The notes: a model not told the origin generated them from the letters alone. A stretch of DNA of 64,000 nt from CAYYJR01 sp964472305 (GCA_964472305.1 CAYYJR010000008.1:99253-163252), one strand, 5' to 3'; counted from the stretch's first letter, positions 1 through 8,632 are shown. Numbers and translations: made by a program.

Positions 1-845
1 ATGTGTTGATGGAAGGCGTCCACTTCCGTCTGTCGTGGGGCGATCTGCCGGCGCTGGGATGGAAGGCGCTGGCGCAAAATCTCTCCGACATCGCGGCAAT
101 GGGTGGCACGCCCACCCACGCCGTCATCAGTCTCGCGCTCCCTTCATCCTGGACCCCCGATGATGCCGGAGCACTCTACCACGGCCTGGCAGAGTTAGCC
201 GCGCAGTCCGGCACCGACATCGTCGGCGGCGACACGATTCGCTCGTCCGGCCCGCTCACGCTCAATCTGACCGTGCTGGGCCGGGTGCCGCCCGCGGAGT
301 TGCTTACGCGGAGCGGCGGGCACGCGGGGGACGCCATCTATGTCACCGGCACGCTGGGCGCGGCGGCGGCGGGCTTGCGGGTGCTCGATGCGGGGCGTTC
401 GATTCCCGATGCGCTGCGCCCCGCCATACAAGCCCAATTGCGCCCACAGCCGCGACTGGCGGCGGCGCGCGCTCTGGCCACCAGCGGACGGGTGACGGCG
501 ATGATGGACCTTAGCGACGGCGTGGCGACCGACCTGCACCGATTGTGCCGCGCCAGCGGAGTCGGAGCGCAACTCGACGGCGCTGCCGTGCCGATTGCCC
601 CCGTGACGACGCACGCCTGCGCGTGGCTGGCGGATGCCGCCTGTGCCCCGTTGCGCCTGGCCCTGTGCGGCGGCGAGGATTTTGAACTGCTGTTCACCGC
701 GCCAGCCGAAACTGAATCACTGTTGCGCGAACGCATTGCCCCGTTGCCTTTGACGCGCATCGGCACGTTGACCGCTGCTCTCGATGTGCTGTTGCGCACC
801 GGCGACCGCCTGGATCTGCTGCCGTGGGGCTTCACGCACTTCTGA
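1..845 (+). CDS. thiL: Thiamine-monophosphate kinase ThiL, 5'-truncated by the window edge
   Basis: ThiL phosphorylates thiamine monophosphate to thiamine diphosphate with ATP, the last step of cofactor synthesis, in the cytoplasm. The frame is already open at the left edge and gives about 280 residues. It opens with LMEGVHF, the family's conserved (D)xLVEGVHF segment, so roughly the first 60 residues lie outside the window. Further family signatures are visible: NLSDIAAMGG, VGGDT, MDLSDGVATDLHR and CGGEDFELLF, which belong to the AIR-synthase-like fold with its Mg-ATP-binding aspartates. The stop is TGA at 843-845. No other thiamine gene lies in the window, so it is either a lone gene or the end of an operon to the left. 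The call is secure; only the N-terminus is missing. Confidence 0.93.
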   Translation, partial: VLMEGVHFRLSWGDLPALGWKALAQNLSDIAAMGGTPTHAVISLALPSSWTPDDAGALYHGLAELAAQSGTDIVGGDTIRSSGPLTLNLTVLGRVPPAELLTRSGGHAGDAIYVTGTLGAAAAGLRVLDAGRSIPDALRPAIQAQLRPQPRLAAARALATSGRVTAMMDLSDGVATDLHRLCRASGVGAQLDGAAVPIAPVTTHACAWLADAACAPLRLALCGGEDFELLFTAPAETESLLRERIAPLPLTRIGTLTAALDVLLRTGDRLDLLPWGFTHF

Positions 846-1009
846 TCCCGCGCGTGCATTGCTTTCACTGTACGACAGCCCGCACAATCTCCCCCGGTTG
901 GTACGCTTCATCCGACATGTGACCTCCCTTGCACACTTCCCCGCCGGCGTGCACACAGGAATAGGGGAAGAAAATCCTTGCATACACTTTCCATGCCTGG
1001 AGGTACAAC

Positions 1010-2434
1010 ATGAAAGTATGTTCCGTGCTGATGACGGCGTTGCTGCTGAGCGCTTCACTGGCGTTTGCTCAAGTCTGCCCGTCGTCGTCAACCCAATCCC
1101 AGTGCCTGGTGCCATCGAGCACCGCGACCACATATACCATCACATCCAGTACGCAGCCCACATCGGTGTATCTGCCACCATCCAGCGGTATGAGCGTCCT
1201 GGGAACTACGCAAGTGTATCCCGCGGTCGGGACATGCCCACCCGGGATGACTCTCGCCTATCCGACCACCGGCGTCGGCACGCAAGGCGTGGCGCCGATA
1301 GCGACGGCCACTGGCGTGGGTCCGATCTGCTCGACGGCCGGCTTCTCATCCGACACGTCCTGCCTGTTGAATGAACTGGCGGCACTGCGCGGTGAAGTGC
1401 GCTCGGTGCGCGGCGAAATTCGCGCCACTGCCCTGGAAACGCAGGGTAAGTTGCTGGCTGCCAACATCGACCGCTTGCAATCAGATGAAATGCTGTTCCG
1501 CCAGAATATCGCGGCTAACCGCAACCTGCCCAATGCGCAGGCCACCGCGGCGCAGTTGACCAGCAGCTCGATCGAACTCAATCGTCAGATCGACGCGTTT
1601 TATCGTGAATTGAGCACGATTTCGCCTGATTTGCGCCCGTATCTGGCTTCACGCCTGAATACCTTCGAGATCGTATACTGGACGCCGGCTTTACAGCGTT
1701 TCTCGACGTATGCGGCGCAGTTCCCGCAAGGGGCGGCGATGTATCAAACGGCCTATGCCAGCAATCCATGGCTGCAGAACTGGCAGAACAATTACCTGGT
1801 CTCGCTGAACAACATCTCACAGACACCGCAGGTATTTGCGTCCGCGCGTTGGTGGACAAATACCGCCGTCCTCGGCTCGACCGAGATGTATCCGTCATCG
1901 ATGCCGGTGGCGTCGGCGCCTATGGGCACCAGCACGATGCATTACAACACGACGCCATCCGCGCTGCCGTATGGCACCGGGACGAGTATGGTGCCGATGA
2001 GTTCCGCCGCGGCGTGCGGCGTGTCGGCCGTGCCGAGTGGCCAGGTGGTTCCGCTACCGAGCGGGGCTGCTATCTTCATCCCGGCGAACGTCTTTGCCGC
2101 AGCGCCGAGTGCGCAGGTATGCCCGCCGGTGTCGATGGTGAATCCGCAACTCTCGTCCGCGTGCGTGGCACCGGCGCCCAGCACACTGTCGTCCATGACG
2201 GTCGTCTCGCCGATCATTCCGTATTGCGCCACCGCCGGCACCTCGGAAATTTTCGGAGCGACCTCGGTGGCGCCGGTGGCCGGGGGCATGTGCGTTCCGT
2301 CGGTGACGACCATTACGCCGACGGTCGTGCCGCCGGCGGCGGAAACCACCACGGTGATTCCGTCGCAAGAGACGACCACCACGGTCATTTCTCCGCCGGT
2401 CACCAGCACGACGACGGTGCCGCGCAACTATTGA
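1010..2434 (+). CDS. Secreted Ser/Thr/Pro-rich protein with a helical middle region, unknown function
   Basis: I do not recognise this 474-residue protein. It starts at an ATG 6 nt after GGAGG (999-1003). It opens with a clear Sec signal peptide (MKVC, a hydrophobic LLLSASLAFA core, cleavage likely at AFA-Q). Residues about 22-115 are rich in Ser, Thr, Pro and Gly. Residues about 120-240 look alpha-helical, begin with heptad-like LLNELAALRGEVRSVRGEI and may form a coiled coil. From about 290 the chain is low-complexity again, with scattered Cys, and ends in Thr/Val/Pro runs such as TTTTV. Such a layout suggests an envelope or surface protein with disordered, perhaps glycosylated, arms. A strong hairpin follows the stop. 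Its neighbours give no functional clue. Confidence 0.75.
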   Translation: MKVCSVLMTALLLSASLAFAQVCPSSSTQSQCLVPSSTATTYTITSSTQPTSVYLPPSSGMSVLGTTQVYPAVGTCPPGMTLAYPTTGVGTQGVAPIATATGVGPICSTAGFSSDTSCLLNELAALRGEVRSVRGEIRATALETQGKLLAANIDRLQSDEMLFRQNIAANRNLPNAQATAAQLTSSSIELNRQIDAFYRELSTISPDLRPYLASRLNTFEIVYWTPALQRFSTYAAQFPQGAAMYQTAYASNPWLQNWQNNYLVSLNNISQTPQVFASARWWTNTAVLGSTEMYPSSMPVASAPMGTSTMHYNTTPSALPYGTGTSMVPMSSAAACGVSAVPSGQVVPLPSGAAIFIPANVFAAAPSAQVCPPVSMVNPQLSSACVAPAPSTLSSMTVVSPIIPYCATAGTSEIFGATSVAPVAGGMCVPSVTTITPTVVPPAAETTTVIPSQETTTTVISPPVTSTTTVPRNY

Positions 2435-2473
2435 TGACGCGCGGAACCGGCATCCGATAAACGATGTGCAAAC

Positions 2474-2504
2474 GGCGCGCCCCGGCAACCTGTCGGGGCG
2501 CGCC
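2474..2504 (+). terminator. GC-rich hairpin after the 1010-2434 gene
   Basis: An 11-bp perfect inverted repeat (GGCGCGCCCCG at 2474-2484, its complement at 2494-2504) with a 9-nt loop lies 40 nt past the stop codon. No T-run follows, so it could be an RNA-stabilising hairpin or a weak terminator rather than a classical intrinsic one. Confidence 0.5.
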
Positions 2505-2584
2505 CGCGCGTGCGTGCCGCCGCATTCTCATCCGCGCGAAAAAGCGCTACACTACACGCAGCATACCGCGGGGAGAATCACCAC

Positions 2585-3331
2585 ATGCACTGGCTCGATC
2601 ACTTGCGCGCGCGGAGAAGCACCAACACGCCGCTCACCATGCACGCGACGCCGCTGCCCGGCGCCGGGTGTGCGCTGGCACTCGCGCCGCACCCGGACGA
2701 TCCTGACGCCATCGCCGTCACCCTGCGCCTGCTTGCGCGCGGGGGCTGGCAGGTGCACTGGCTCATCCTCACCTCGGGCTGGTCGGGGGTGGCTGATGCC
2801 TTTGCCGGTCCGGCGCTGGAAACGAAAGCGAGCGTGCGCGAAAGCGAACAACGCAACAGCGCCCGGCGCTTCGGGTTGGCGGACGACCGGCTGACCTTCC
2901 TACGGTTAACGGAGAATGCCCAGGGACACCTGGTGGACGCGGGTGACAATTATGCCTGTTTCACCACCGCGCTGGCCGCCGCGCGTCCCGACCTGGTGCT
3001 TTTGCCCCACGGCGAGGATAGCAACGCCAGCCACCGGCTTACTGCTGCCTGGTTGGCACGCTGGGCGACGACGTACCGCCATCCGTTGGCGGCGCTGGGT
3101 AACGAAGATCCGAAAACCACCGCGTTCCGTCCCGATGTGCAGGTGGTCTTCGGCGAAGAAGATGCGGCATGGAAGGCCGGCCTGCTCGAATGCCACCGCT
3201 CGCAGAGCGCTCGCAACCAGGCCACCCGCGGCATCACCTTCGCTGATCGCATTCTCGCCTGCAACCGCGCCTGTCCCGGCCTGGCCCCCGGCGAATACGC
3301 CGAACGGTTCCAATTCCGCTGCTGGGGGTAG
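2585..3331 (+). CDS. PIG-L/LmbE-family deacetylase
   Basis: This 248-residue protein belongs to the LmbE/PIG-L family of zinc-dependent deacetylases, which remove acetyl groups from N-acetylglucosaminyl conjugates and related amino sugars. The diagnostic zinc motif (A)xHPDD appears as APHPDD near residue 31. A later HGEDSNASH segment is in the right place for the second zinc site (usual HxDH). The frame is open upstream, but the ATG at 2585 is preferred because GGGGAGA (2570-2576) sits 8 nt before it. No signal peptide is seen, so it is probably cytoplasmic. It converges on the rhamnose isomerase gene with a strong hairpin between them. The exact substrate cannot be read from the sequence. 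Confidence 0.85.
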   Translation: MHWLDHLRARRSTNTPLTMHATPLPGAGCALALAPHPDDPDAIAVTLRLLARGGWQVHWLILTSGWSGVADAFAGPALETKASVRESEQRNSARRFGLADDRLTFLRLTENAQGHLVDAGDNYACFTTALAAARPDLVLLPHGEDSNASHRLTAAWLARWATTYRHPLAALGNEDPKTTAFRPDVQVVFGEEDAAWKAGLLECHRSQSARNQATRGITFADRILACNRACPGLAPGEYAERFQFRCWG

Positions 3332-3337
3332 GTGCCA

Positions 3338-3373
3338 CAACGGCACCGCACGCCATCACGCGCGGTGCCGTTG
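3338..3373. terminator. Bidirectional hairpin between convergent genes
   Basis: A 12-bp perfect inverted repeat (CAACGGCACCGC at 3338-3349, complement at 3362-3373) lies between the stop of the deacetylase and the stop of rhaA. Position and symmetry fit a terminator that serves both strands. There is no strong T-run on either side. Confidence 0.55.
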
Positions 3374-3396
3374 AAGACTTGTCTGGGGCATGGGGG

Positions 3397-4665
3397 TTAT
3401 ACGCGCTGGGCAAGCACGTCGCGCTCGTAGGCCTGCACCTGTTCCAGCCAGGCGGTGCCGACCGGGGCGTCCTGCTGCTGGCAGTAATAATCCCACACCG
3501 CCGCATACGGCAGGGACTTCAGTTCTTCCAGCAGCGCCAGACGCGCGGTGTAATCACCCGCCGCTTCCGCCTGCCGCAGCAGCGCGGAAGGTTCTAACAG
3601 CGCCAGCAACAGCGCCTTCAACATGCTGCGCGTCCCGATGGTCCACGCCGCCACGCGGTTGATGCTGGCGTCGAAAAAGTCCAACCCGATATGCACGCGC
3701 TCCAGGAAACCGCCGCGCACGATTTCCTCGGCGATGGCGCGCAAGTCATCGGACAGGATCACGACATGGTCGCTGTCCCACCGCACACCGCGACTGACGT
3801 GCAGCAAAATCTCGTCCAGGTTGCACAGCACCGACGAAATCTTATCCGCGATGCCTTCGGTGGGGTGGAAGTGCCCGGAGTCCAGGCATAGCAACTTGTT
3901 GTTGGCGATGGCATAGCCCAGGTAGAAGTCGTACGAGCCGACTACGTAACTCTCCGAGCCAATGCCGAACAGCTTGCCTTCCACCGCGTCCAGGTGATAT
4001 GCCGGATCGAGCGGTTCGGCGAAGATAGCATCCAGCGAATCCTGCAGCAGCTTGCGCGGGGTCAGGCGATCCGCCGGGATGTCCTTGAAGCCGTCGGGAA
4101 TCCAAACATTGGTCACGCACGGTGTGCCAAGCGTTTGACCGAAGTAGGCACTGATGCGGCGGCAGGCGATGCCGTGGTCAATCCAAAAACGACGGATGCC
4201 CGCGTCGCGGCTCGACAGCGTGAAGCCGGTGTCGACCAGCGGATGCGAGAAAAAGGAACCATTGAAGTCCAAACCCAGCCCGTGCATCTTCGCCCACTCA
4301 GCCCAATTAGTAAAATGCTCGGGGGTCAATTGGTCGCGATCCACCCGCTTGCCGCCGGTTTCCGCGTAAAGCGCGTGGAGATTCACCCGGTGCGTGCCGG
4401 GAATCATGCGCAGCGCCTGTTCCAAATCTGCGCGCAGCTCGGTGGCATTGCGCGCCTTGCCAGGGTGGTTGCCGGTAGCCTGAATGCCGCCGCTCGTCAG
4501 CCCGTCATTACTCTCGAATCCGCTGACGTCGTCTCCCTGCCAGCAATGCAGCGAAATGGCGATCCCGCGCAACGCCTGCATCGCCCGCTCGGTATCCACC
4601 CCCAACTCCCCGTATTGCGCGCGGGCGATCGCATACGCCTGCTCGATCCTGGTCGTCACGGACAT
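3397..4665 (-). CDS. rhaA: L-rhamnose isomerase
   Basis: RhaA interconverts L-rhamnose and L-rhamnulose, the first step of rhamnose breakdown, using a Mn/Zn-bound TIM barrel. The 422-residue length is close to the usual 415-420. Recognisable family stretches are SLHCWQGDDVSGFE, GGIQATGNHPGKARN, HALYAE, LDFNGSFFSHP, CLDSGHFHPTE (metal ligands), DSDHVV and IGLDFFDASINR. It starts at 4665; GGGAG lies about 8 nt upstream on the minus strand. No rhamnulokinase or aldolase gene is adjacent, so it is a lone gene here. The upstream 4.78-4.85 kb stretch is strikingly AT-rich for this genome and probably holds its promoter. Confidence 0.96.
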   Translation of the reverse strand: MSVTTRIEQAYAIARAQYGELGVDTERAMQALRGIAISLHCWQGDDVSGFESNDGLTSGGIQATGNHPGKARNATELRADLEQALRMIPGTHRVNLHALYAETGGKRVDRDQLTPEHFTNWAEWAKMHGLGLDFNGSFFSHPLVDTGFTLSSRDAGIRRFWIDHGIACRRISAYFGQTLGTPCVTNVWIPDGFKDIPADRLTPRKLLQDSLDAIFAEPLDPAYHLDAVEGKLFGIGSESYVVGSYDFYLGYAIANNKLLCLDSGHFHPTEGIADKISSVLCNLDEILLHVSRGVRWDSDHVVILSDDLRAIAEEIVRGGFLERVHIGLDFFDASINRVAAWTIGTRSMLKALLLALLEPSALLRQAEAAGDYTARLALLEELKSLPYAAVWDYYCQQQDAPVGTAWLEQVQAYERDVLAQRV

Positions 4666-5151
4666 GCTCTATCTCCCTTCCCCATGTGGAACATCGAAGT
4701 GATCGCCCCCGGCCAGACCGCGGAGCACCATCAGCATTCGGCATGGAGGTGGGAATATCCTTGCGGTGGCATCAATCAGCAAACAAATATAAAGAAAGCA
4801 TCTTAACTAATAATCATATGTAATATTTGCGATGCGGTAAATAACTATTATGCCTTCCCGCAGCCGCCAACCGGACCGATTGACTGATCCGAACTACCCT
4901 GGAAACTCCTTCACCGGGGCGTGGCGCGAGCCACGCCCCGGCGGCGTTTCCTCCAGGGAGGGAATTCCTTCTCCCATCGGCGAATACTACGGCATGGGAG
5001 GAACCATGACCGGACGTGAACGCCTGCTGACCACGCCACGTCATTCCACTGTCGTCACGCACGGAGGAGAACTACCTGGCGTTCATCGCGGCAGGATTGA
5101 ACTACGGACGGTATTGACGAGGAATGGCATGGCAACACAGGAGGTGATCTG
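4666..5151. other. Divergent intergenic region with AT-rich promoter island and hairpin
   Basis: This 486-nt region separates rhaA (minus) from the DUF1287 gene (plus). About 4780-4855 is unusually AT-rich for this genome, as expected for an upstream activator or promoter region of rhaA. At 4914-4941 there is a 12-bp GC-rich hairpin. A possible 48-codon frame starts at 5006. Nothing else recognisable is present. Confidence 0.5.
4914..4941. terminator. 12-bp GC hairpin with GCGA loop
   Basis: CCGGGGCGTGGC (4914-4925) pairs perfectly with 4930-4941 across the 4-nt loop GCGA. The following sequence is cggcgtttcc, so a T-run is short. It could be an intrinsic terminator or a leader hairpin for the downstream plus-strand gene. 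Confidence 0.45.
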
Positions 5152-5152
5152 A
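5006..5152 (+). CDS. Possible small ORF translationally coupled to the DUF1287 gene
   Basis: A 48-codon frame starts with ATG at 5006 after a good Shine-Dalgarno (GGGAGGAACC) and ends with TGA at 5150-5152, whose last base is the A of the next gene's ATG. That arrangement looks like translational coupling. The peptide begins MTGRERLLTTPRHSTVV. The MTxRERLL start recalls URO-D-like proteins, but nothing after it does. It may be a leader peptide, a decayed gene start or chance. Confidence 0.25.
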   Translation: MTGRERLLTTPRHSTVVTHGGELPGVHRGRIELRTVLTRNGMATQEVI

Positions 5153-5817
5153 TGCGACATCGTTGGCCGCTGGTGGCGCTGCTCTGCCTTGGTGGCGTGC
5201 TGTTGTGCATGACGGCGCTGCGGCAACCGGTGATGCGACACAACCTGGGACTGCGTCCGGCGCCGAAAACGTTTACCGACCGGCTGGCCTACGCGGCGGA
5301 AGATATCGTCGATCCCGACGTGGTCTACGACGCCGTATATCAGCGCATTCCCTACCCCAACGGCGACGTGCCACCCGAACGCGGGGTGTGCGCCGACGTG
5401 ATCGTGCGCGCGTATCGGCGCCTTGGTATCGACTTGCAAGTGCTGGTGCATGAAGATATGAGCCGCCACTTTTCCGCCTATCCGCGGCGCTGGGGATTAC
5501 GCCGTCCCGACCCAAACATCGACCATCGGCGGGTTTACAACCTGGCGACCTATTTTCAGCGGCACGGGCAAACCTTATCCTGCTCACCGCGCGGCGCGGA
5601 TTATCGTCCGGGCGACATCGTGGTGTGGCGCGTGCTCAACCAGGGACATATCGGGATCGTGTCCAGCCTGCACAACCGCCACAACACCCGCCCGCTCATC
5701 GTCCACAACATCGGCGGCGGACAGGTACTGGAAGATATGCTCTTCAACTACCCGATCACCGGGCATTACCGTTTTGCACCGAAGCGGGCACGAGCCACTC
5801 GACCGTCTGCGCGATGA
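5152..5817 (+). CDS. DUF1287-family secreted/membrane-anchored protein (NlpC/P60-like fold)
   Basis: This 221-residue protein matches the DUF1287 family. Conserved segments are YDAVYQRIPYPNGDVP, GVCADVIVRAYRRLGIDLQ, VHEDM, WGLRRPDPNIDHRRVYNL, YRPGDIVVW and HIGIVSS. The Cys of GVCADV and the His of HIGIVS fit the Cys-His pair of a papain-like/NlpC-P60 amidase, so a cell-wall or small-molecule hydrolase is plausible. The N-terminus (RHRW, then LVALLCLGGVLLCMTAL) is a signal anchor. The start is set by GGAGGTGATCTG just before the ATG. Its last 62 nt overlap tail-to-tail with the hydrolase gene on the other strand; homology appears to end near GHYRF, so the tail may be run-on sequence. Confidence 0.8.
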   Translation: MRHRWPLVALLCLGGVLLCMTALRQPVMRHNLGLRPAPKTFTDRLAYAAEDIVDPDVVYDAVYQRIPYPNGDVPPERGVCADVIVRAYRRLGIDLQVLVHEDMSRHFSAYPRRWGLRRPDPNIDHRRVYNLATYFQRHGQTLSCSPRGADYRPGDIVVWRVLNQGHIGIVSSLHNRHNTRPLIVHNIGGGQVLEDMLFNYPITGHYRFAPKRARATRPSAR

Positions 5818-6604
5818 CCTGTTGCGTCCACTGCGCGGTGTAGAAGTTGTGCGGGGCGCCGTGGATCACCTGTGTCGCGCCGGAAATGTGGTGGCGGCAG
5901 CGCCACTCCTCGAAAAAGGCGCGCGAGCCGACGGCTTCCGGATCTGCGCTGCCGTAAAGCAGGTGCAGCGCGCCGTCGAACTCCCGCAGGTCAGCGAGAA
6001 TGTCGCGTGCGGAGGTTTTGCGGCGGCGCTCCTCTGCGTCCCCCTCTTTATCGGCAGCCAGCGTTTTCATCGCGCCGCGCACGTTCGCCTCGCCGCGCAA
6101 CAGCTTCATCCACGTCTCCGGGCGCAGCGCCTTGCGTACCAGTTCGCTCAGCAGCTTGCCGCGCGGGGTACCCTGGCACACGGCCTGCGTCTTATGCTCC
6201 ATAAACGGCAGCAGCGACCAGCAAACCACGTCGCCGACGTGCGCGCAACGCGACGCGGCGCCCAGCGCCACATTGCCGCCGGAGCACAATCCGACCAGAT
6301 GCAACCGCGTGACGCCGCACTCCACATGCAGCCATTCGGCCGCGGCCAGCGCGTCGGCAATCATTTCATCCAGCGTCACGCTCACCGGATTGCCCGGCGA
6401 ATCGCCGCGCCCGCGCAGGTCCAGGCGCAACGTGGTCAAACCGCGCGCCCCCAGTGCCGCCGCCGCCTGCCAGAGGATGCGCTGGGGACCGTAACGCGTG
6501 CCACCCCAGCCGGGCAGCAACAGGGCGCCGTCCGTCCCGCCGCGAGAAAGGTCGGCGATCAGGAACGATTCCTCGCAGGGAATGATCACCGGCTGTTCGC
6601 TCAC
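5756..6604 (-). CDS. Alpha/beta hydrolase similar to exosortase-associated hydrolase 1
   Basis: This 282-residue alpha/beta hydrolase has a nucleophile elbow GLCSGG (Ser in HLVGLCSGGNVAL), a preceding RLDLRGRGDSPG strand and a late GAPHNF that may carry the catalytic His. The opening VIIPCEE followed by LLPGWGGTRYGPQRI recalls the exosortase A-associated hydrolase 1 family (TIGR03100-like). The start is GTG at 6604, overlapping the TGA of the upstream gene as GTGA and preceded by GAGGAGGTG. Longer upstream starts would run through the other gene in another frame. It is the last gene of a three-gene operon and overlaps the 3' end of the DUF1287 gene by 62 nt. Substrate unknown. Confidence 0.75.
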   Translation of the reverse strand: MSEQPVIIPCEESFLIADLSRGGTDGALLLPGWGGTRYGPQRILWQAAAALGARGLTTLRLDLRGRGDSPGNPVSVTLDEMIADALAAAEWLHVECGVTRLHLVGLCSGGNVALGAASRCAHVGDVVCWSLLPFMEHKTQAVCQGTPRGKLLSELVRKALRPETWMKLLRGEANVRGAMKTLAADKEGDAEERRRKTSARDILADLREFDGALHLLYGSADPEAVGSRAFFEEWRCRHHISGATQVIHGAPHNFYTAQWTQQVIAQTVEWLVPASVQNGNAR

Positions 6605-7359
6605 GCCAGCACCTCCTCGACCAGGGTCGCGGCCAGCGCATCGTAACAACCGGGAGCGTGAGGATTCCAGAACGGCTCGGTGATGGTGCAACGCAACGTC
6701 ACCGCCCCACCCCACCGCGTTGCCAGGCGCGCGTATTCGGTGAGCGGTACCTCGGTGAACGAACATTGCCAGAGCCGCACTCCGCCGGGCGGCGGCGCGT
6801 CCGGCAAGCCGAGTGCCTCCAGTTCCGCGTAAAGCGCGGGGGAAAGCACCTGTCCCTCCACCTCGTGCGGGCCGATGGGCGGCGCGTCGCCAGTGAGGGA
6901 ATCCTGAATCATGCGGCGGGTGCGCAATTGGCGCAGGTAACCGCGCCCGGCGGTCACCGGTTGCCACAGCAACAGGCGTTCGACCGTCAGCCCCTCCGCG
7001 ACGGCGCGCGCCGCCAGCAGCGCCCCGGCGCGGCACCCGACCAGACGCAACGGCCCGCCGGCACGCTCGCGCAGCGTCACTGCGGCGACACGCACGTCAT
7101 CCAACCAGCGGGACAACCCGATCTCCGCCAGGATGCCGGCACTGTTGCCGGTGGCGGAAAGATCGGGCATCAACACCGCGGCGCCGGCGGCAGCTAACGC
7201 GTGGGCGCTGGTGAGCAAGGTGCGGTGCGCGCAGCGTTTTTCCTCAAACAGTGGTGAGAGCAGCAGCACACAAGCGGCGACAGGACCGACAGGCGCGCAA
7301 TAGACCGCATGCAGGCGCCCATTGTCAATGAGGATTGGCTCGGTTAGCGGGGTGGGCAT
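6601..7359 (-). CDS. Alpha/beta hydrolase similar to exosortase-associated hydrolase 2
   Basis: This 252-residue protein has the layout of the exosortase A-associated hydrolase 2 family (TIGR03101-like). It shows a PLFEEKRCAHR segment (family: PFAEEMNKSRR), an ALAAAGAAVLMPDLSATGNS strand, a VGCRAGALLA elbow and RLLLWQPVTAGRGYLRQ. The usual serine nucleophile position in GCRAG is Arg-Ala rather than x-Ser-x, as is common in that family, so hydrolase activity is uncertain. It lies 31 nt after the phosphodiester glycosidase gene and its stop overlaps the next gene's GTG start, so the three are one operon. In other bacteria this pair sits in exosortase/exopolysaccharide clusters; none is seen here. 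Confidence 0.72.
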   Translation of the reverse strand: MPTPLTEPILIDNGRLHAVYCAPVGPVAACVLLLSPLFEEKRCAHRTLLTSAHALAAAGAAVLMPDLSATGNSAGILAEIGLSRWLDDVRVAAVTLRERAGGPLRLVGCRAGALLAARAVAEGLTVERLLLWQPVTAGRGYLRQLRTRRMIQDSLTGDAPPIGPHEVEGQVLSPALYAELEALGLPDAPPPGGVRLWQCSFTEVPLTEYARLATRWGGAVTLRCTITEPFWNPHAPGCYDALAATLVEEVLA

Positions 7360-7390
7360 AACAATCTCAGCGCCGCCACGCGGCGGGTCG

Positions 7391-8632
7391 TCACTTCAAT
7401 GCCACCTGGCGATTATTCAGCACCCGCAGCTTGCGGACGTCCCGCGCCACCACGGTGCGATCATTTGACCACGCGGTGACCTCCAGCGTGTGCATGCCGT
7501 CCGACTCTTTGGTGCTATCCCACTGGTAGAGCATCGGCCAGATATTGCCCATGGCACGCAGTTGGCCATTGATGCGCAGTGAGGTCCAGCTTAAATGGGC
7601 GTTGCGATCCACCTCGATGGTCAGCGGTACAATTCCCTGTACCGGTTCTTCCGCGCCGGTATGCAGCAACCGCACCACCGTCTCCGGCTTCGCGGCCGTG
7701 ATCAACTCCGGTGCCGGCACCGGCACAGCGGTGATGTCGGTCGTCGTTGATTCCGGCGGTGCGGGCAGCACCGTAGCCTGCGAACTGGTGATCACCGGCG
7801 CGTTGTCGGCAACGATAACCGGCGGCGTACGAGAGAGATCCGCCAGTATCGGCAGCCCGGTCGGCGTCAGCCGTGAAGCGAATTGCAGATAGCGCGGCGT
7901 GGTGGCGTAAATGGCGATAATATTGGACAGACCACGCTCCGGCCTGGTGAGGGTACGCCCACGCGCATACAGTCCGGAGGAATTGCCGCCGTCGAGTGCC
8001 ATGGCGTCCACTGCGCCCAGGTGTTGACAGATATACGCGAGATTTTTCAATGACGCGCTTTGCTCGATGGTGAGGAAGAGCAAGAGACCGTCGGGCCGCC
8101 AGGCTACCGCGCTGCGCGGCGCTGAGCCCAATACGTGCCCGTCGCGGAAACCTTCCGCGCGACCGTTCACCGTCACCTTGCCGTTTGTCAGCAACCGTGG
8201 CCCGGCGCACATCACCGAGCGGAAGCCGGTCCAGTCGGGCTTAGCCTGCCGCGGACCCGGACGCATCACCACCTGGTTATCTGGACCGATGCAGAGCGCG
8301 GTGCCGACCACGCCGCGATAAATAAGCGAACTATTGACGGCGACATCGCCGACCGGCATGTTGGAGCGCAGGCAGAAGTAGGTGCCGTTAATGGCCGCGT
8401 CAGGTTGCAGGCGATTGATGAAGCTGCCCCAACTTTCCAGATGGGTGGGAAATCCCGGCGCCACCGCGGGGGTGACGACCACCTCGGGATCATTCATATT
8501 GACTGCGACGTATTTCACGCCGAAGTTCATGATCTTCTGATATCCCACGTTGATGCTGGACGGATCCGCCAGCGCGGCGACCGCCAGGGCGAAGAAGAGG
8601 AGCGTGATTATACTGCTGCGTGCGAATGCCAT
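7391..8632 (-). CDS. Secreted phosphodiester glycosidase (NAGPA-domain) protein with C-terminal Ig-like domain
   Basis: The 413-residue product begins with a Sec signal peptide (ARSSIITLLFFALAVAALA, cleavage near ALA-DP). Residues about 30-250 form a phosphodiester glycosidase domain (NAGPA/DUF2233 type). Visible features are AINGTYF, VMCAGPRLL, GSAPRSAVAW, and the hallmark ALDGGNSSGLYARG with a following GLSNIIAIY. Such enzymes cleave sugar-1-phosphodiester links, as in the uncovering enzyme. A Pro/Thr-rich linker (about 270-310) leads to an Ig-like beta domain (TIEVDRNAHLSWTSLRING to the end). It is the first gene of the operon with the two alpha/beta hydrolases and acts outside the cytoplasm. 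Confidence 0.85.
   Translation of the reverse strand: MAFARSSIITLLFFALAVAALADPSSINVGYQKIMNFGVKYVAVNMNDPEVVVTPAVAPGFPTHLESWGSFINRLQPDAAINGTYFCLRSNMPVGDVAVNSSLIYRGVVGTALCIGPDNQVVMRPGPRQAKPDWTGFRSVMCAGPRLLTNGKVTVNGRAEGFRDGHVLGSAPRSAVAWRPDGLLLFLTIEQSASLKNLAYICQHLGAVDAMALDGGNSSGLYARGRTLTRPERGLSNIIAIYATTPRYLQFASRLTPTGLPILADLSRTPPVIVADNAPVITSSQATVLPAPPESTTTDITAVPVPAPELITAAKPETVVRLLHTGAEEPVQGIVPLTIEVDRNAHLSWTSLRINGQLRAMGNIWPMLYQWDSTKESDGMHTLEVTAWSNDRTVVARDVRKLRVLNNRQVALK

Noticed and set aside
5756..8632. Complete exosortase/PEP-CTERM locus
   Set aside because: Only the hydrolase pair resembles that system. No exosortase, PEP-CTERM tail or EPS glycosyltransferase is visible in the window.
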